This document shows positions 9,025 to 18,070 of a stretch of 64,000 bases of DNA, piece by piece; position 1 is the stretch's first letter, and the number at the start of each line of letters is the position of its first letter. Below the pieces are notes generated by a model. That model had not been told where the DNA came from and made no database searches. It saw only the letters and a program-made list of their open reading frames with translations. Position numbers and translations under genes: made by a program. Source of the DNA: Pseudomonas citrullilanati (GTDB lineage: Bacteria > Pseudomonadota > Gammaproteobacteria > Pseudomonadales > Pseudomonadaceae); assembly GCF_030580855.1 (NCBI RefSeq), contig NZ_JAUQOP010000002.1, positions 1 through 64,000 of the forward strand, given 5' to 3'.

Positions 9025-10173
9025 ATGAGTGCACCTGTCGTCATCGTCGGAACCGGCCTGGCCGGTTACAACCTGGCCCGGGAGTTTCGCAAGCTCGACA
9101 GCGAAACCCCCTTGCTGTTGATTACTGCGGATGATGGTCGCTCCTACTCCAAGCCCATGCTCTCCACGGGGTTTGGCAAGAACAAGGATGCCGACGGCCT
9201 GAGCATGGCCGAGCCGGGGGCCATAGCCGAGCAGCTCAAGGCCGAAGTGCGCACCCACACGCGCATCAGCGGCATCGACCCGGGACACAAGCGGCTGTGG
9301 ATCGGCGAGGAGGCGGTGAACTATCGCGACCTGGTCCTCGCCTGGGGCGCCGAGACCGTGCGCGTACCGGTCCAGGGCGACGCGTCGGCGCTGATCTTCC
9401 CCATCAACGACCTGGAAGACTACGCCCGCTTCCGCGCCGCCGCGGCCGGCAAGCGCCGGGTGCTGCTGCTCGGTGCCGGCCTGATTGGCTGCGAGTTCGC
9501 CAATGACCTGATCCTGGGGGGCTACGAGGTGCAACTGGTGGCGCCGTGCGAGCAGGTGATGCCGACGCTGTTGCATCCGGCCGCTGCGGCGGCGGTGCAG
9601 GCCGGGCTGGAAAGCCTGGGCGCGCGCTTCCACCTGGGGCCGGTGCTCAACCGCCTGCAGCGGGTCGACGACGGGCTGGAAGCGCACCTGTCCGACGGCC
9701 AGGTGATTGCCTGCGACCTGGTGGTCTCGGCCATCGGCCTGCGCCCGCGCATCGACCTGGCGGCCGCTGCCGGCCTGGTGGTCAATCGCGGCGTGGTGGT
9801 CGACCGCCATTTGAAGACCTCCCACGCCAACATCTACGCCCTGGGCGACTGTGCCGAAGTGGATGGCTTGAACCTGCTGTACGTCATGCCGCTGATGAGC
9901 TGCGCCCGCGCCCTGGCCCAGACCCTGGCGGGCAACCCGACGGCCGTCAGCTACGGCGCCATGCCGATTACCGTGAAGACCCCGGTGTGCCCACTGGTGG
10001 TGTCGCCACCACCGCGAGGCAGCGAAGGCGTGTGGAGCGTCGAAGGACAAGGCGCCGACATCAAGGCGCTGTGTCGCGACGCCCAGGGCAACCTGCTGGG
10101 CTACGCCCTGACCGGCGCGGCAGTGATGGAGAAACTGGCGCTGAACAAGGAACTTCCACCCCTGCTGGCGTAA
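9025..10173 (+). CDS. Rubredoxin-NAD(+) reductase
   Basis: FAD flavoprotein of 382 residues that reduces rubredoxin with NADH. It has the FAD-binding glycine motif [13 protein letters not shown] at the N terminus, a second nucleotide-binding motif [15 protein letters not shown] near residue 155 for NADH, and the second FAD motif [13 protein letters not shown] 9025 is chosen because GGAGAG lies just before it; ATG 9013 would overlap that ribosome site. It forms an operon with the upstream rubredoxin and corresponds to PAO1 PA5349. Confidence 0.95.
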   Translation: MSAPVVIVGTGLAGYNLAREFRKLDSETPLLLITADDGRSYSKPMLSTGFGKNKDADGLSMAEPGAIAEQLKAEVRTHTRISGIDPGHKRLWIGEEAVNYRDLVLAWGAETVRVPVQGDASALIFPINDLEDYARFRAAAAGKRRVLLLGAGLIGCEFANDLILGGYEVQLVAPCEQVMPTLLHPAAAAAVQAGLESLGARFHLGPVLNRLQRVDDGLEAHLSDGQVIACDLVVSAIGLRPRIDLAAAAGLVVNRGVVVDRHLKTSHANIYALGDCAEVDGLNLLYVMPLMSCARALAQTLAGNPTAVSYGAMPITVKTPVCPLVVSPPPRGSEGVWSVEGQGADIKALCRDAQGNLLGYALTGAAVMEKLALNKELPPLLA

Positions 10174-10365
10174 ATACGGGTCGTTCTGTCGCAAAAACCC
10201 TATTTTTGACCCTACAAAGGTCGCTCGGACACTGGCGCCGTTTTCGGCACCGTGCCATCCTCACTCCCGTCTGCCGCAGAGTAGAGCCTGCGGCGCCTTA
10301 GGGGCTGTTCCATCAGAGAACGGCACGGACATAACAACAAAAAAACCGTCAAAGGGGCTTCATTC

Positions 10366-10641
10366 ATGCGTAAACCAGAACTCGCCGCCGCCATCGCGGA
10401 AAAAGCAGACCTCACCAAAGAACAGGCCAACCGCGTCCTCAACGCCGTCCTCGAAGAAATCACCGGCGCCCTGCACCGCAAGGACAGCGTCACCCTGGTG
10501 GGCTTCGGCACCTTCCTGCAACGCCACCGCGGCGCCCGTACTGGCAAGAACCCGCAAACGGGTGAGCCGGTGAAAATCAAGGCCAGCAACACCGTTGCCT
10601 TCAAGCCGGGCAAGTTCCTGAAGGACAGCGTCAATCCGTAA
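10366..10641 (+). CDS. hupA: HU-family DNA-binding protein HupA
   Basis: Nucleoid protein of 91 residues that bends DNA non-specifically. It shows the HU pattern: helical N terminus RKPELAAAIAEKADLTKEQA, the GFGTF turn, and the DNA-embracing arm GARTGKNPQTGEPVKIKAS followed by VAFKPGKFLKDSVN. It has its own upstream gap of 192 bases and a strong terminator after it. The gene marks the left border of the T6SS island: in PAO1 this gene (PA5348) is followed directly by conserved PA5347-PA5345 genes. Confidence 0.95.
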   Translation: MRKPELAAAIAEKADLTKEQANRVLNAVLEEITGALHRKDSVTLVGFGTFLQRHRGARTGKNPQTGEPVKIKASNTVAFKPGKFLKDSVNP

Positions 10642-10683
10642 TTGCTACGGGCTCTCCGATCCAGGGGGGATAAAGCAACCACG

Positions 10684-10721
10684 AAAAAAGGCACGCCGAA
10701 GGAGTCGGGTGCCTTTTTTTT
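10684..10721. terminator. Bidirectional rho-independent terminator
   Basis: AAAAAAGGCAC (10684-10694) pairs with GTGCCTTTTTT (10709-10719) around a 14-base loop, giving T-runs on both strands. It serves hupA on the plus strand and the convergent Rhs/immunity transcript on the minus strand. Confidence 0.9.
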
Positions 10722-10782
10722 CGAGCTGTTTCCACTGGCCGCAGTGCAAGCCGAGACGGGATCGGTGCTGTTCCATGCCCGG

Positions 10783-11061
10783 CTACGGCATGCTCATCAT
10801 TGCCATTCTCAGGCGCTTGACCAGCTTCGGGCTCTTGAGGCAGTCGGCCGGGCGTTTGTTGCCCAGGGCCGGCACGACCTGTTCCAGCCACCACAGGCCC
10901 TCCTTGAGCCCGCGTTTGCCGTAGAGCACGACGGCCATGTCGAGATGACCGTCCATGGCCTTGGCCAGCGTGCGCGCGTTGTCGTCGAGGTAGTCCTCTT
11001 CATACAAGCGCACGAACGTTTGCCAGTCGGCATCGCCGACGTATTCGTCTTCCAGTCCCAT
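10783..11061 (-). CDS. Putative immunity protein of the Rhs-RES toxin, MbcA/ParS/Xre antitoxin-like
   Basis: A 92-residue acidic protein encoded one base after the rhs stop codon (TGA-C-ATG), the normal place for the immunity gene of an Rhs toxin. Its C-terminal part (residues about 56-90; W58, L59, then PALGNKRPADCL at 64-75 and LKSPKLVKRLRMAM) follows the pattern of the MbcA/ParS/Xre (DUF2384) toxin-binding domain, which pairs with RES toxins in RES-Xre modules. There is no room for the N-terminal helix-turn-helix of a full antitoxin. An alternative TTG start at 11076 would add five residues and overlap rhs. The immunity role is inferred from position and from the matching toxin type. Confidence 0.7.
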   Translation of the reverse strand: MGLEDEYVGDADWQTFVRLYEEDYLDDNARTLAKAMDGHLDMAVVLYGKRGLKEGLWWLEQVVPALGNKRPADCLKSPKLVKRLRMAMMSMP

Positions 11062-11062
11062 G

Positions 11063-11503
11063 TCAAAAACCTGCAAAGGAGATCAAGTTGCTGCCGGTCG
11101 GGTTTCGCGCCGACGGCGCCAGGATCCCATCGTAACCATTGGCCTTGGCCCAGGCACCAATCTGGTGGGTCTGGGTGTAATTGTTGCCGGTGATGCTCTT
11201 GAGGGACACCCCCAGTTGCTTGCGCACGTCGGCCCGGGTCAGGTCGAGGACGTTGTTGAGCTGGACCTTCTTGCTCACCAGCACCCGCGTGGACAGGTCC
11301 ACGCCCCAGTGGTTGACCTCGCCCATGGCGGTCTTGCGCGAGTTGGCGCCATAGACCCCACCCAGGCCCGGGGCGGTGTACCGGTGCCGGGCGGCCACGT
11401 TCCACTTGTGCGCCGTCCAGGTCGTGCTGATCCGCCCGGGTTCCTCGAAGCGGTAGACCGTCCGGTTGACCTTGCGCCCCTTCGGCGGCGTGGTGCACTT
11501 CAT
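11063..11503 (-). other. RES toxin tip of the Rhs effector (domain)
   Basis: This is the 146-codon segment after the IDPLGL cleavage site. The spaced Arg, Glu and Ser that give the RES family its name are all present, with the terminal pattern YTQTHQIGAWAKANGYDGIL-SARN-NLISF seen in RES toxins. Such tips are usually exchanged between Rhs shells together with the adjacent immunity gene. The identification is by motif reading and has not been tested by a profile search. Confidence 0.75.
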
Positions 11504-14500
11504 CAACCCCAGCGGGTCGATCCAGCTCACCGGGTTCGGCGCGTACTGGTAGAGGTTCAGGCCACCGGCCAGGCCGATGGGGTCCGGCGTGGTGAAGCGG
11601 CCGATGTCCGGGTCGTAGAAGCGCAAGGTGTTGTAGTGCAGGCCGGTTTCCCGGTCCAGGTACTGGCCCTGGAACCGCAGGTTCTGCTCTTCGATGTAAT
11701 ACGGTTCGCGCAGTTCTTCGGCGGTGTTGCCCCACACCTGGTAGCGGGCGCGCCACAGCGTATGGCCATCGCTTTCCGAGAGCTGCTCGGGCTGGCCGTT
11801 GAAGTCGTTGTGGTAGTAGCGGACTTTCTGTTGGTCGCCGAGGCCATCGACCCTCGCCAAGGGCTCGTGACCTTCATCGGCGTAGATGTAGAGGCTGGTC
11901 TGGCCGTTGCGGTGTTCCTGCAGCAATTGCAGCGCATCCCAGGTGAAGCGGGTGCGACCCAGCAGGACGGCGTGGCGGTCGTATTCGGCCTTTTCGATGC
12001 GTCGGCCCAGCGGGTCGTAGGTCATCTTCACGACCGAGCCGTTGTCGTTATGCACCTCCACCAGGCGCTGCTCGGCGTCGTACTTGAAGCGCTGGACACC
12101 GCGACGGCTGCTGCGCTTCTCCACCATGCGGCCGAAGCCGTCGTAGCGGTAGCGCTTGTCCTGATAGGTCAGCAGGCGGTTATGGGCGACATGGCCGGTG
12201 CCCATCAGCCCGTCCAGCAGGTTGGCGGCCGGATCGTAGGCGAAGCCTTCGCGCTGGCCCTGGAAGTTGTCCTGGCTGGCGAGGATCCGGCCGGTGGCGT
12301 CGTAATGCAGCAGTTGGCGATGGGGCGCTTCGGGCTGGTTGTCGAAGCGCTCCACCAGTTGATCGCTGCCGTCATAGGCGAACAGCGACTGCGCCGCCGG
12401 CGGCAGCAACGTCGATTGGCCCTGCTGGCGGCGCTGGCGGGCCCGCAGGCGACCGCTGCGGTCGTACTCGCTGCGGGTGCTGAGGCGGCCCTGGGTGCGC
12501 AGCACCTCTCGGTGCAGGCGGTCGCGCTCGAAGTCGCTGATGACCTGGCCGTCGAGGTTGATCTGGTGCAAATGGCCGCTGCCATAGTGCAAGCGGTTCA
12601 GCCAGCGACCATCGGGGAGCTGCGTCTGGGTGAGGTTGCCCAGTTCGTCGTAGCGATGCTCCAGGCGGCCGGCCCAGCCCTGTTCGGCGATCAGTTGCCC
12701 AAGCGCGTCGTAGCAAAAACCGATGCTCTGCTGTTCACCGGCCAGGTCGGTGAAGGTGATGGCTTCGACCTGGTCGAGATCGTCATAACGGTACTCGGTG
12801 CGCCCGTCGGCGGTGACTTTGGCGACCAGCCGGCCCATGGCATCGCGTTGCAGCTCATGGACGATGGGCGCTTGCGGCGAGAGGTCCAGGTCGGTGCTGC
12901 CGGGAACGGCAACGGCTTCCACGCGGGTCACGTTGTCCAGCGGGTCATAGGCGTAGCGCTTGAGGCTGCCGTCCAGGCTTTGCTGGGCGCTCAGGCGATC
13001 GGCGGCGTCCCAGGCGAACCGATAGCGCTCGCCGTTTTCGTTGGTCAGGGCCAGCAGCCGGCCATAGTGGTCGTAGCTCAGTTCTATCCGCCGGCCATGG
13101 GCGTCGGTGCGCATGCGCAACTGCCCGCTCGGGGTGTGCTGGAAACAGGTGGTGTGCCCGGCGGGGTCGCTGTAGGCGATCAACTGGCCGCTGGCATCGC
13201 GCTGGTAGTGTTCGCTGCGGCCGTCCGGCAGTTGCTTGCTTAGCAACCGGCCTTGGTCGTCATAGCTGAAATGCGTGCGTTCCCCCAGCGCATCGCTGCT
13301 GCTGAGCAGCAACCCGCGCTCGTCGTAGCTCAGCCGGGTGGTGTAGCCGGAGCAGTCGGTGTGTTCGCTGAGCTGGCCGAGGGCCGTCCAGCGCATCGTC
13401 TTGCGCTTGCCGCTGGCATCGATGATTTCCACCACCTGGCCGTGGGCATCGTGGCGATAGCGGGTGACGTGGCCCAAGGGATCGGTTTCAGCGATGCGAT
13501 TGCCCCGCGCGTCATAGCGGTATTGCCAGGTATTGCCGGCCGCGTCGGTTTCCGCCAGGGGCAGGGCCCAGTGTTCGAGCCACAGAGTCGATTCGCTGCG
13601 CCCGAGCGGGTCGAGGGTCTGGCACAGATTGCCCGCTTCGTCATAGCTGAACTGGTGCTGCCCGCCGTTGGGATCGGTGGCGCCCAGCAGTTGGCTTTCG
13701 TCGTTCCACTGGAACGTCCAGGTGCGGTCCAGGGCATCGGTGGCTTCGGTAATCTGGTAGCGGGCATCCCAGCGCCGGGTGCTGAGCCGATTCAAACCGT
13801 CGGTGATGCGGGTGACCCCGGCGCCGAGGTCATAGGCGAAGGTGTAGGTGTCGCCAGCGTCGGTCCAGTGACGGACCACGCGCCATTCCCGGTCTTCGAC
13901 CAGGGCCCATTCGTAGAAGCAGCGCAGGCCCGTAGGCAACTGGTGTTCCACCATTCGCCGCCCGAGGTCGTAGGCGTAACGCCGCTTGACCTGGCCGTCG
14001 GACTGGCGGACCTGGGCCAGATCCCCCTGGGTGTCGTAGTCGTAGTGCATCAGCACATCGCGACGCTGGTCGGGGTAGAGGCGCTCGATCCGGCTGACCC
14101 GTCGTGGCCAGCGTTCGTCGTAGGCCAGCTCCGCCTGCACCAGGTCGAAGGTGTCGCGCAGCCGCACCAGGCGCCCGGAGTCGTCGTAATCGAGGTGGAT
14201 GCGGTTGTCGTTGCGGTCGCCAAGCCGGTCGAGGCGCAGCCTTGCAGCATGACCTGGGGTCGGTGCGAACAGGCGATACAAGCCGTCCGCGCTTTCGATC
14301 AGCAGTTCGCCGTTGACGTGCCGTCGCACGCTGAGCCCTTCGCCCGGGCTGAACACCGCACCGCCCAGGGGAATCGAGCCCATGTCGATACGCCGACCCT
14401 GCTCGTCGGTATACACCAGGGTGTCGCCGCCCTCGGGGTGGGGCAGGATCTCGACGCACACCTCGTAGACGACGCTCCAGCCGGCGCCGAACAACGTGTC

Positions 14501-15499
14501 GCGGCGTTCGTCGCGGCTGTTGTAGAAACGCTGCCAGTCGATCGGCAGGATGCCCGGCAGGACGAAGTCCAGCTCCTCGACATCCCCCAGCACCTTGGCA
14601 CCCGTGGTGGCATGCACCGGGTTCGACGAACCCATGGCCGCGTTGGCCGCCGCACCCATTGCGCTGCTGACCGCCATCGATGCCGCGCCGCCCACCAGCA
14701 TGCAGGGCAGGTTACTCAGGAACTTGCCCTTGCCGCCCTTGAGCATCAGCAGCGCGGTCACCGCCAAGCCCACGCCCGGTGTCTTGCCGCTGCGGATCTC
14801 GCGCACCACCACGGTGCCGCCGCCGATGGTCACGTCGGGGGAAATCAGCCCGGACGACACCACCGTCGCCTCGCACGTACTGCGGTCACCGCTGCGCACG
14901 GCGGGCTGGCCGTTGATGGTGACCTTGTCCGAGCCTTCGGCCAGGAACTGCGGTGGCATCGGCGGATGCTTCAGGCAGGTGACCATGTCCAGCGGCTTGG
15001 GCACGGCGCCGGGAGCGGGCGTGGCGACGGTGGGGCGCCACATCTGCGAGAAGAAGCTCTCGGCCATGTCCAGGTAGCTGGGTTCGGGAGCTTCCAGCTC
15101 GGTGCCGGCCGGCGCGACGTGGGACTCGATGGCCCCGGCGGCGCGGGCGGCCGGAATGTTGTTGGTCAGGGTGTCGGTGGAACCGGTGAGGATGTTGGCC
15201 TGCACCGTGGGCGGGAAGAGGGCATTGCCGATACCCTCGCATAAATCGCTCAGGCCCTTGTCGGCCCCGGTCTTGCTCATGGCGAGGCCGACCACGGCCC
15301 CCACCACGGCGCCGAGCAGGAAACAGCCGAGCCCACCGGTGGCGACGGTGATGCCGGTGGCCGCGACCACGGCGGCGGTGGCGACGGCGGTGATCGCGAT
15401 GTTGGCCGCCACCTCCAGGACGCCGCCGAGGATGTCGGCCATCATCGAGGTGTGGTTCAGCGCATCGCCCAGGCGGGCCGCCCAGAGCGCGTCAGACAT
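11063..15499 (-). CDS. PAAR-domain Rhs T6SS effector with C-terminal RES toxin domain
   Basis: A 1478-residue polymorphic toxin. Residues about 1-110 contain hydrophobic helices (IAITAVATAAVVAATG, GCFLLGAVVGAVVGLAMS) of the prePAAR/transmembrane type that Eag chaperones bind. A PAAR domain follows (about 185-250, KVTINGQPAVRSGDRSTC and SPDVTIGGGTVVV), capping the VgrG spike. From about 300 to 1300 runs an Rhs/YD-repeat shell. The self-cleavage motif ends at IDPLGL (residue 1332). The last 146 residues differ from the shell and read as a RES domain: Arg1350 (VYRFEE), Arg1373 (RYTAPG), Glu1394 (MGEV), LDLTRADVRKQLGV and Ser1463 (LAPSARN). RES toxins consume NAD+. It lies 12 bases downstream of the Eag gene, in the vgrG-eag-rhs-immunity order. 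Confidence 0.93.
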   Translation of the reverse strand: MSDALWAARLGDALNHTSMMADILGGVLEVAANIAITAVATAAVVAATGITVATGGLGCFLLGAVVGAVVGLAMSKTGADKGLSDLCEGIGNALFPPTVQANILTGSTDTLTNNIPAARAAGAIESHVAPAGTELEAPEPSYLDMAESFFSQMWRPTVATPAPGAVPKPLDMVTCLKHPPMPPQFLAEGSDKVTINGQPAVRSGDRSTCEATVVSSGLISPDVTIGGGTVVVREIRSGKTPGVGLAVTALLMLKGGKGKFLSNLPCMLVGGAASMAVSSAMGAAANAAMGSSNPVHATTGAKVLGDVEELDFVLPGILPIDWQRFYNSRDERRDTLFGAGWSVVYEVCVEILPHPEGGDTLVYTDEQGRRIDMGSIPLGGAVFSPGEGLSVRRHVNGELLIESADGLYRLFAPTPGHAARLRLDRLGDRNDNRIHLDYDDSGRLVRLRDTFDLVQAELAYDERWPRRVSRIERLYPDQRRDVLMHYDYDTQGDLAQVRQSDGQVKRRYAYDLGRRMVEHQLPTGLRCFYEWALVEDREWRVVRHWTDAGDTYTFAYDLGAGVTRITDGLNRLSTRRWDARYQITEATDALDRTWTFQWNDESQLLGATDPNGGQHQFSYDEAGNLCQTLDPLGRSESTLWLEHWALPLAETDAAGNTWQYRYDARGNRIAETDPLGHVTRYRHDAHGQVVEIIDASGKRKTMRWTALGQLSEHTDCSGYTTRLSYDERGLLLSSSDALGERTHFSYDDQGRLLSKQLPDGRSEHYQRDASGQLIAYSDPAGHTTCFQHTPSGQLRMRTDAHGRRIELSYDHYGRLLALTNENGERYRFAWDAADRLSAQQSLDGSLKRYAYDPLDNVTRVEAVAVPGSTDLDLSPQAPIVHELQRDAMGRLVAKVTADGRTEYRYDDLDQVEAITFTDLAGEQQSIGFCYDALGQLIAEQGWAGRLEHRYDELGNLTQTQLPDGRWLNRLHYGSGHLHQINLDGQVISDFERDRLHREVLRTQGRLSTRSEYDRSGRLRARQRRQQGQSTLLPPAAQSLFAYDGSDQLVERFDNQPEAPHRQLLHYDATGRILASQDNFQGQREGFAYDPAANLLDGLMGTGHVAHNRLLTYQDKRYRYDGFGRMVEKRSSRRGVQRFKYDAEQRLVEVHNDNGSVVKMTYDPLGRRIEKAEYDRHAVLLGRTRFTWDALQLLQEHRNGQTSLYIYADEGHEPLARVDGLGDQQKVRYYHNDFNGQPEQLSESDGHTLWRARYQVWGNTAEELREPYYIEEQNLRFQGQYLDRETGLHYNTLRFYDPDIGRFTTPDPIGLAGGLNLYQYAPNPVSWIDPLGLMKCTTPPKGRKVNRTVYRFEEPGRISTTWTAHKWNVAARHRYTAPGLGGVYGANSRKTAMGEVNHWGVDLSTRVLVSKKVQLNNVLDLTRADVRKQLGVSLKSITGNNYTQTHQIGAWAKANGYDGILAPSARNPTGSNLISFAGF

Positions 15500-15511
15500 G
15501 CCGGTCGCTCA

Positions 15512-15946
15512 TCAGGCTGGCACGTCAAACGACAGCGAGCCCTTGATGCTGGCCCAATGGGCGGCTTCGGCCTCGCCGAGCTTCTCGGCCTTGACGTAGC
15601 TCAGGGCGAACATCTTGCGGGTGCCGGGCAGCACCAGGGCCAGCTGGTATTGGAAGACCTTTTCGTTGCCCTTGTTGAACTGGCTGCGCAACTCGATGGC
15701 TTCGACTTCCTGGTTGGCGCCCACGCGCACGGTGGCGCCCGGTTGGCAGCGCAGCTCCTGGACCTGTTTTTCCAGGCGCTTGAGTTGATCGTCGAGGTTG
15801 CTTTGCAGGGTCTCGCCTTCGGCCAGCAGGCTTCGGCTGACGATCAAGGACGTGCCCAGCTCGGGGAACTTGAGGATGTTGATCGTCGCGTCCAGCAATT
15901 CGCCGGGCGGCAGTTGGAACTGGAATTCGTTGATGCGGTAAGTCAT
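15512..15946 (-). CDS. Eag-type T6SS effector chaperone (DUF1795)
   Basis: The 144-residue product matches the DUF1795/DcrB fold of EagT6/EagR chaperones: strands in YRINEFQFQLPPG, LIVSRSLLAEGETLQSNLDDQLKRLEKQVQEL and MFALSYVKAEKLGEAEAAHWASIKGSLSF. Eag chaperones shield the N-terminal transmembrane helices of prePAAR effectors and load them onto VgrG; the neighbouring rhs product has exactly such helices. It sits between vgrG (18-base gap) and rhs (12-base gap) on the same strand. Confidence 0.9.
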   Translation of the reverse strand: MTYRINEFQFQLPPGELLDATINILKFPELGTSLIVSRSLLAEGETLQSNLDDQLKRLEKQVQELRCQPGATVRVGANQEVEAIELRSQFNKGNEKVFQYQLALVLPGTRKMFALSYVKAEKLGEAEAAHWASIKGSLSFDVPA

Positions 15947-15964
15947 GGCACCTGGATCTCTGGA

Positions 15965-17896
15965 TTAACCCTGGGGGAACGCGGCTTTGATATTGGCGTC
16001 GATGCTGCCCTTGACGCCCTGGCCGTCCGGCGTGGCACCGGGGCCGCCGCCGTTGTTCAGGTGCAGCACGCCACCGGTGTTGAACTCGGCATCGCCGCTG
16101 GCATAGAAGCTGATTTGCACGCCGGTCAGGTTGATCTGGCCGCTGGCATTGAGCTCCAGGATGCTTTCACCGCACACCAGGCGCAGGTTTTCGCCCACCT
16201 CGATGACGTAGCTCTGGCTGATGCTGTCGGTCTTGCGCAGGCCCACCGAGAGGATGTCTTCCTGCTTGACGATGCGTAGGCGGTTGTTGCCGATGGTCAC
16301 CGTCTCGTTGTGGCCGATGCTCTTGTTGCGGTCATGACCCACCGAATGGCTTTCGTCCACCTCCACCACGATGTCCTGGTTGCGCTCGGCATGGATGTAC
16401 AACTGCTCGGCGCCTTTCTTGTCTTCCATGCGGATTTCGTTGAAGTTCGCCGGCGTGCCGCCCTTGCTCGAACGGCTCTTCATGCCGCTCTGGGTCGCGT
16501 TTTCCGGCAGGTCATAGGGCACGGTCTGTTCGGCGTTGTAGACGCGGCCGGTGATGATCGGCCGGTCCGGGTCGCCTTCGAGGAAGCTGACGATCACTTC
16601 CTGGCCGATGCGCGGAATCTGCATCGAGCCCCAGTTCTTGCCGGCCCATGCCTGCGATACGCGAATCCAGCACGAACTGTTCTCGTTGGATTGGTCGTGG
16701 CGGTCCCAGTAGAAGTGCACCTTCACCCGGCCGAATTGGTCGGTCCAGATTTCCTCGCCCTTGGGCCCCACCACCAGTGCAGTCTGCGGGCCCTTGACGA
16801 CGGGACGGTGGGTGGTGGCCATCGGCCGATAGCTCTGCTGGGCGTCGATGCAGGTCAGGCTGCTTTCGAACTGTGCCGAAGGCGCGCCGCCGCTGGTTTC
16901 GCCGCTTTCCTGGGAGATGTAGTAGCGGGCGCCGACGATCAGGTATTCGCGGTTCTGGTCCTGGCGCGTGAAGCCGGTCAGGCTGAACAGATGGCCGGAC
17001 CCCAGGCCCCGGGCATTGCCGGCCAGCTCCACCTGTTCGTGCAGGGTCTGCAAGGCTTCGATGCGGGTGCGGGCGTAGTGTTCGCCGTCCTCGCTCTGTA
17101 CGTAGGTGCCGGGATAATCGTACAGCGGATAGTCGCCGGCGGCGTGTGGGCGCGGCATCGCCGAGCGCACGTCGATGCGTGCGCTGGGGCGCTGGAAGTC
17201 GTAGTCGTTGAGCTCCAGCGAGCCGGGCTGGACTTCCTGGGCCAGGTGCCAATCGTGAATATGGTCGCGCTCGCGTTGCTGCTCGTTTTTCGGGTAGTAG
17301 GGCACCGACCCGTAGCCCGGCGCGCTGGTGTGCGCACCGTAGGCATCGGCCAGCACCAGCACGTGGCGGCCTTGTTCATGGCGGAAGAAGTAGTAGATGC
17401 CTTCCTGTTCCATCAGTCGGCTGACGAAGTCGAAGCTGGTCTCGCGATACTGCACGCAGTATTCCCACTCGCGATAAGGCCGGCTCAGGGCGTCTTCGAA
17501 ATCGGAGAAACCCAGGTCGCGGAACACCTGCTTGATGATCTGCGGGATGGTCAGGTTCTGGAAAATCCGGCAATCGGAAGTGCGGGTCAGCAGCCATAGC
17601 CAAGGCCTGAGCGTGACCTGGTAGCTGGAGAACTGGCCCTGGTCGACGTTCTGGCTGCAACGGGCAACGATGCCGTGGAAATACCGCTCGCTGCCACCGT
17701 CCAGTTGCAGGCTCACGCACATGGGTTTGCCGAGCAACTGGTTGAGGTCGATGGCGTTGTCCAGCGAGTGCAGCTGCAACTCGTAGTTGAACAGCCTTCC
17801 CAGCTCTTCGCCGCCACCCATGTCCTTGAGCAGCAGCACCTCGGGCCCGAGGGGGCTGGTGATTTTGGCCAGGCGTGAGGCTTGGTTGAATAACAT
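15965..17896 (-). CDS. vgrG: T6SS tip protein VgrG (TssI)
   Basis: The 643-residue trimeric spike protein has the gp27/gp44-like N-terminal body (TSPLGPEVLLLKDMGGGEELGRLFNYEL-type start, CVQYRETSFDFVSRLMEQEGIYYFF) and the gp5 OB-fold and needle region (TDQFGRVKVHFYWDR, SCWIRVSQAWAGKNWGSMQIPRIGQEVIVSFLEGDPDRPIITGRVYN). The C terminus is a beta-helical needle with repeated short strands ending at residue 643, with no extra enzymatic domain. It leads the vgrG-eag-rhs-immunity cluster and is separated from clpV by a REP doublet. Confidence 0.96.
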   Translation of the reverse strand: MLFNQASRLAKITSPLGPEVLLLKDMGGGEELGRLFNYELQLHSLDNAIDLNQLLGKPMCVSLQLDGGSERYFHGIVARCSQNVDQGQFSSYQVTLRPWLWLLTRTSDCRIFQNLTIPQIIKQVFRDLGFSDFEDALSRPYREWEYCVQYRETSFDFVSRLMEQEGIYYFFRHEQGRHVLVLADAYGAHTSAPGYGSVPYYPKNEQQRERDHIHDWHLAQEVQPGSLELNDYDFQRPSARIDVRSAMPRPHAAGDYPLYDYPGTYVQSEDGEHYARTRIEALQTLHEQVELAGNARGLGSGHLFSLTGFTRQDQNREYLIVGARYYISQESGETSGGAPSAQFESSLTCIDAQQSYRPMATTHRPVVKGPQTALVVGPKGEEIWTDQFGRVKVHFYWDRHDQSNENSSCWIRVSQAWAGKNWGSMQIPRIGQEVIVSFLEGDPDRPIITGRVYNAEQTVPYDLPENATQSGMKSRSSKGGTPANFNEIRMEDKKGAEQLYIHAERNQDIVVEVDESHSVGHDRNKSIGHNETVTIGNNRLRIVKQEDILSVGLRKTDSISQSYVIEVGENLRLVCGESILELNASGQINLTGVQISFYASGDAEFNTGGVLHLNNGGGPGATPDGQGVKGSIDANIKAAFPQG

Positions 17897-17958
17897 CGGT
17901 TATCTCGTGCAGGTTGTAGAAGCTGAAGGAGCCGAATAGCCACTGTCGCAGATGCGCC

Positions 17959-18048
17959 TGTGGGAGCGAGCTTGCTCGCGATAGCGGTGTGCCAGTCAAT
18001 ATGAATGTTAAATGTGACGGCGCTATCGCGAGCAAGCTCGCTCCCACA
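17959..18048. repeat. REP doublet (REPIN) between clpV and vgrG
   Basis: Inverted copies of the GTGGGAGCGAGCTTGCTC repeat at 17959-17982 and 18025-18048, 42 bases apart. Because clpV and vgrG are on the same strand, a transcript reading through would carry this hairpin between them. Confidence 0.9.
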
Positions 18049-18070
18049 GGGGCCTACAGTGTGCCTTAGG

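Noticed and set aside
11060..15244. Two long plus-strand open frames opposite rhs
   Set aside because: The minus strand has a continuous Rhs protein with PAAR, YD repeats and cleavage motif; the plus frames show no domain.
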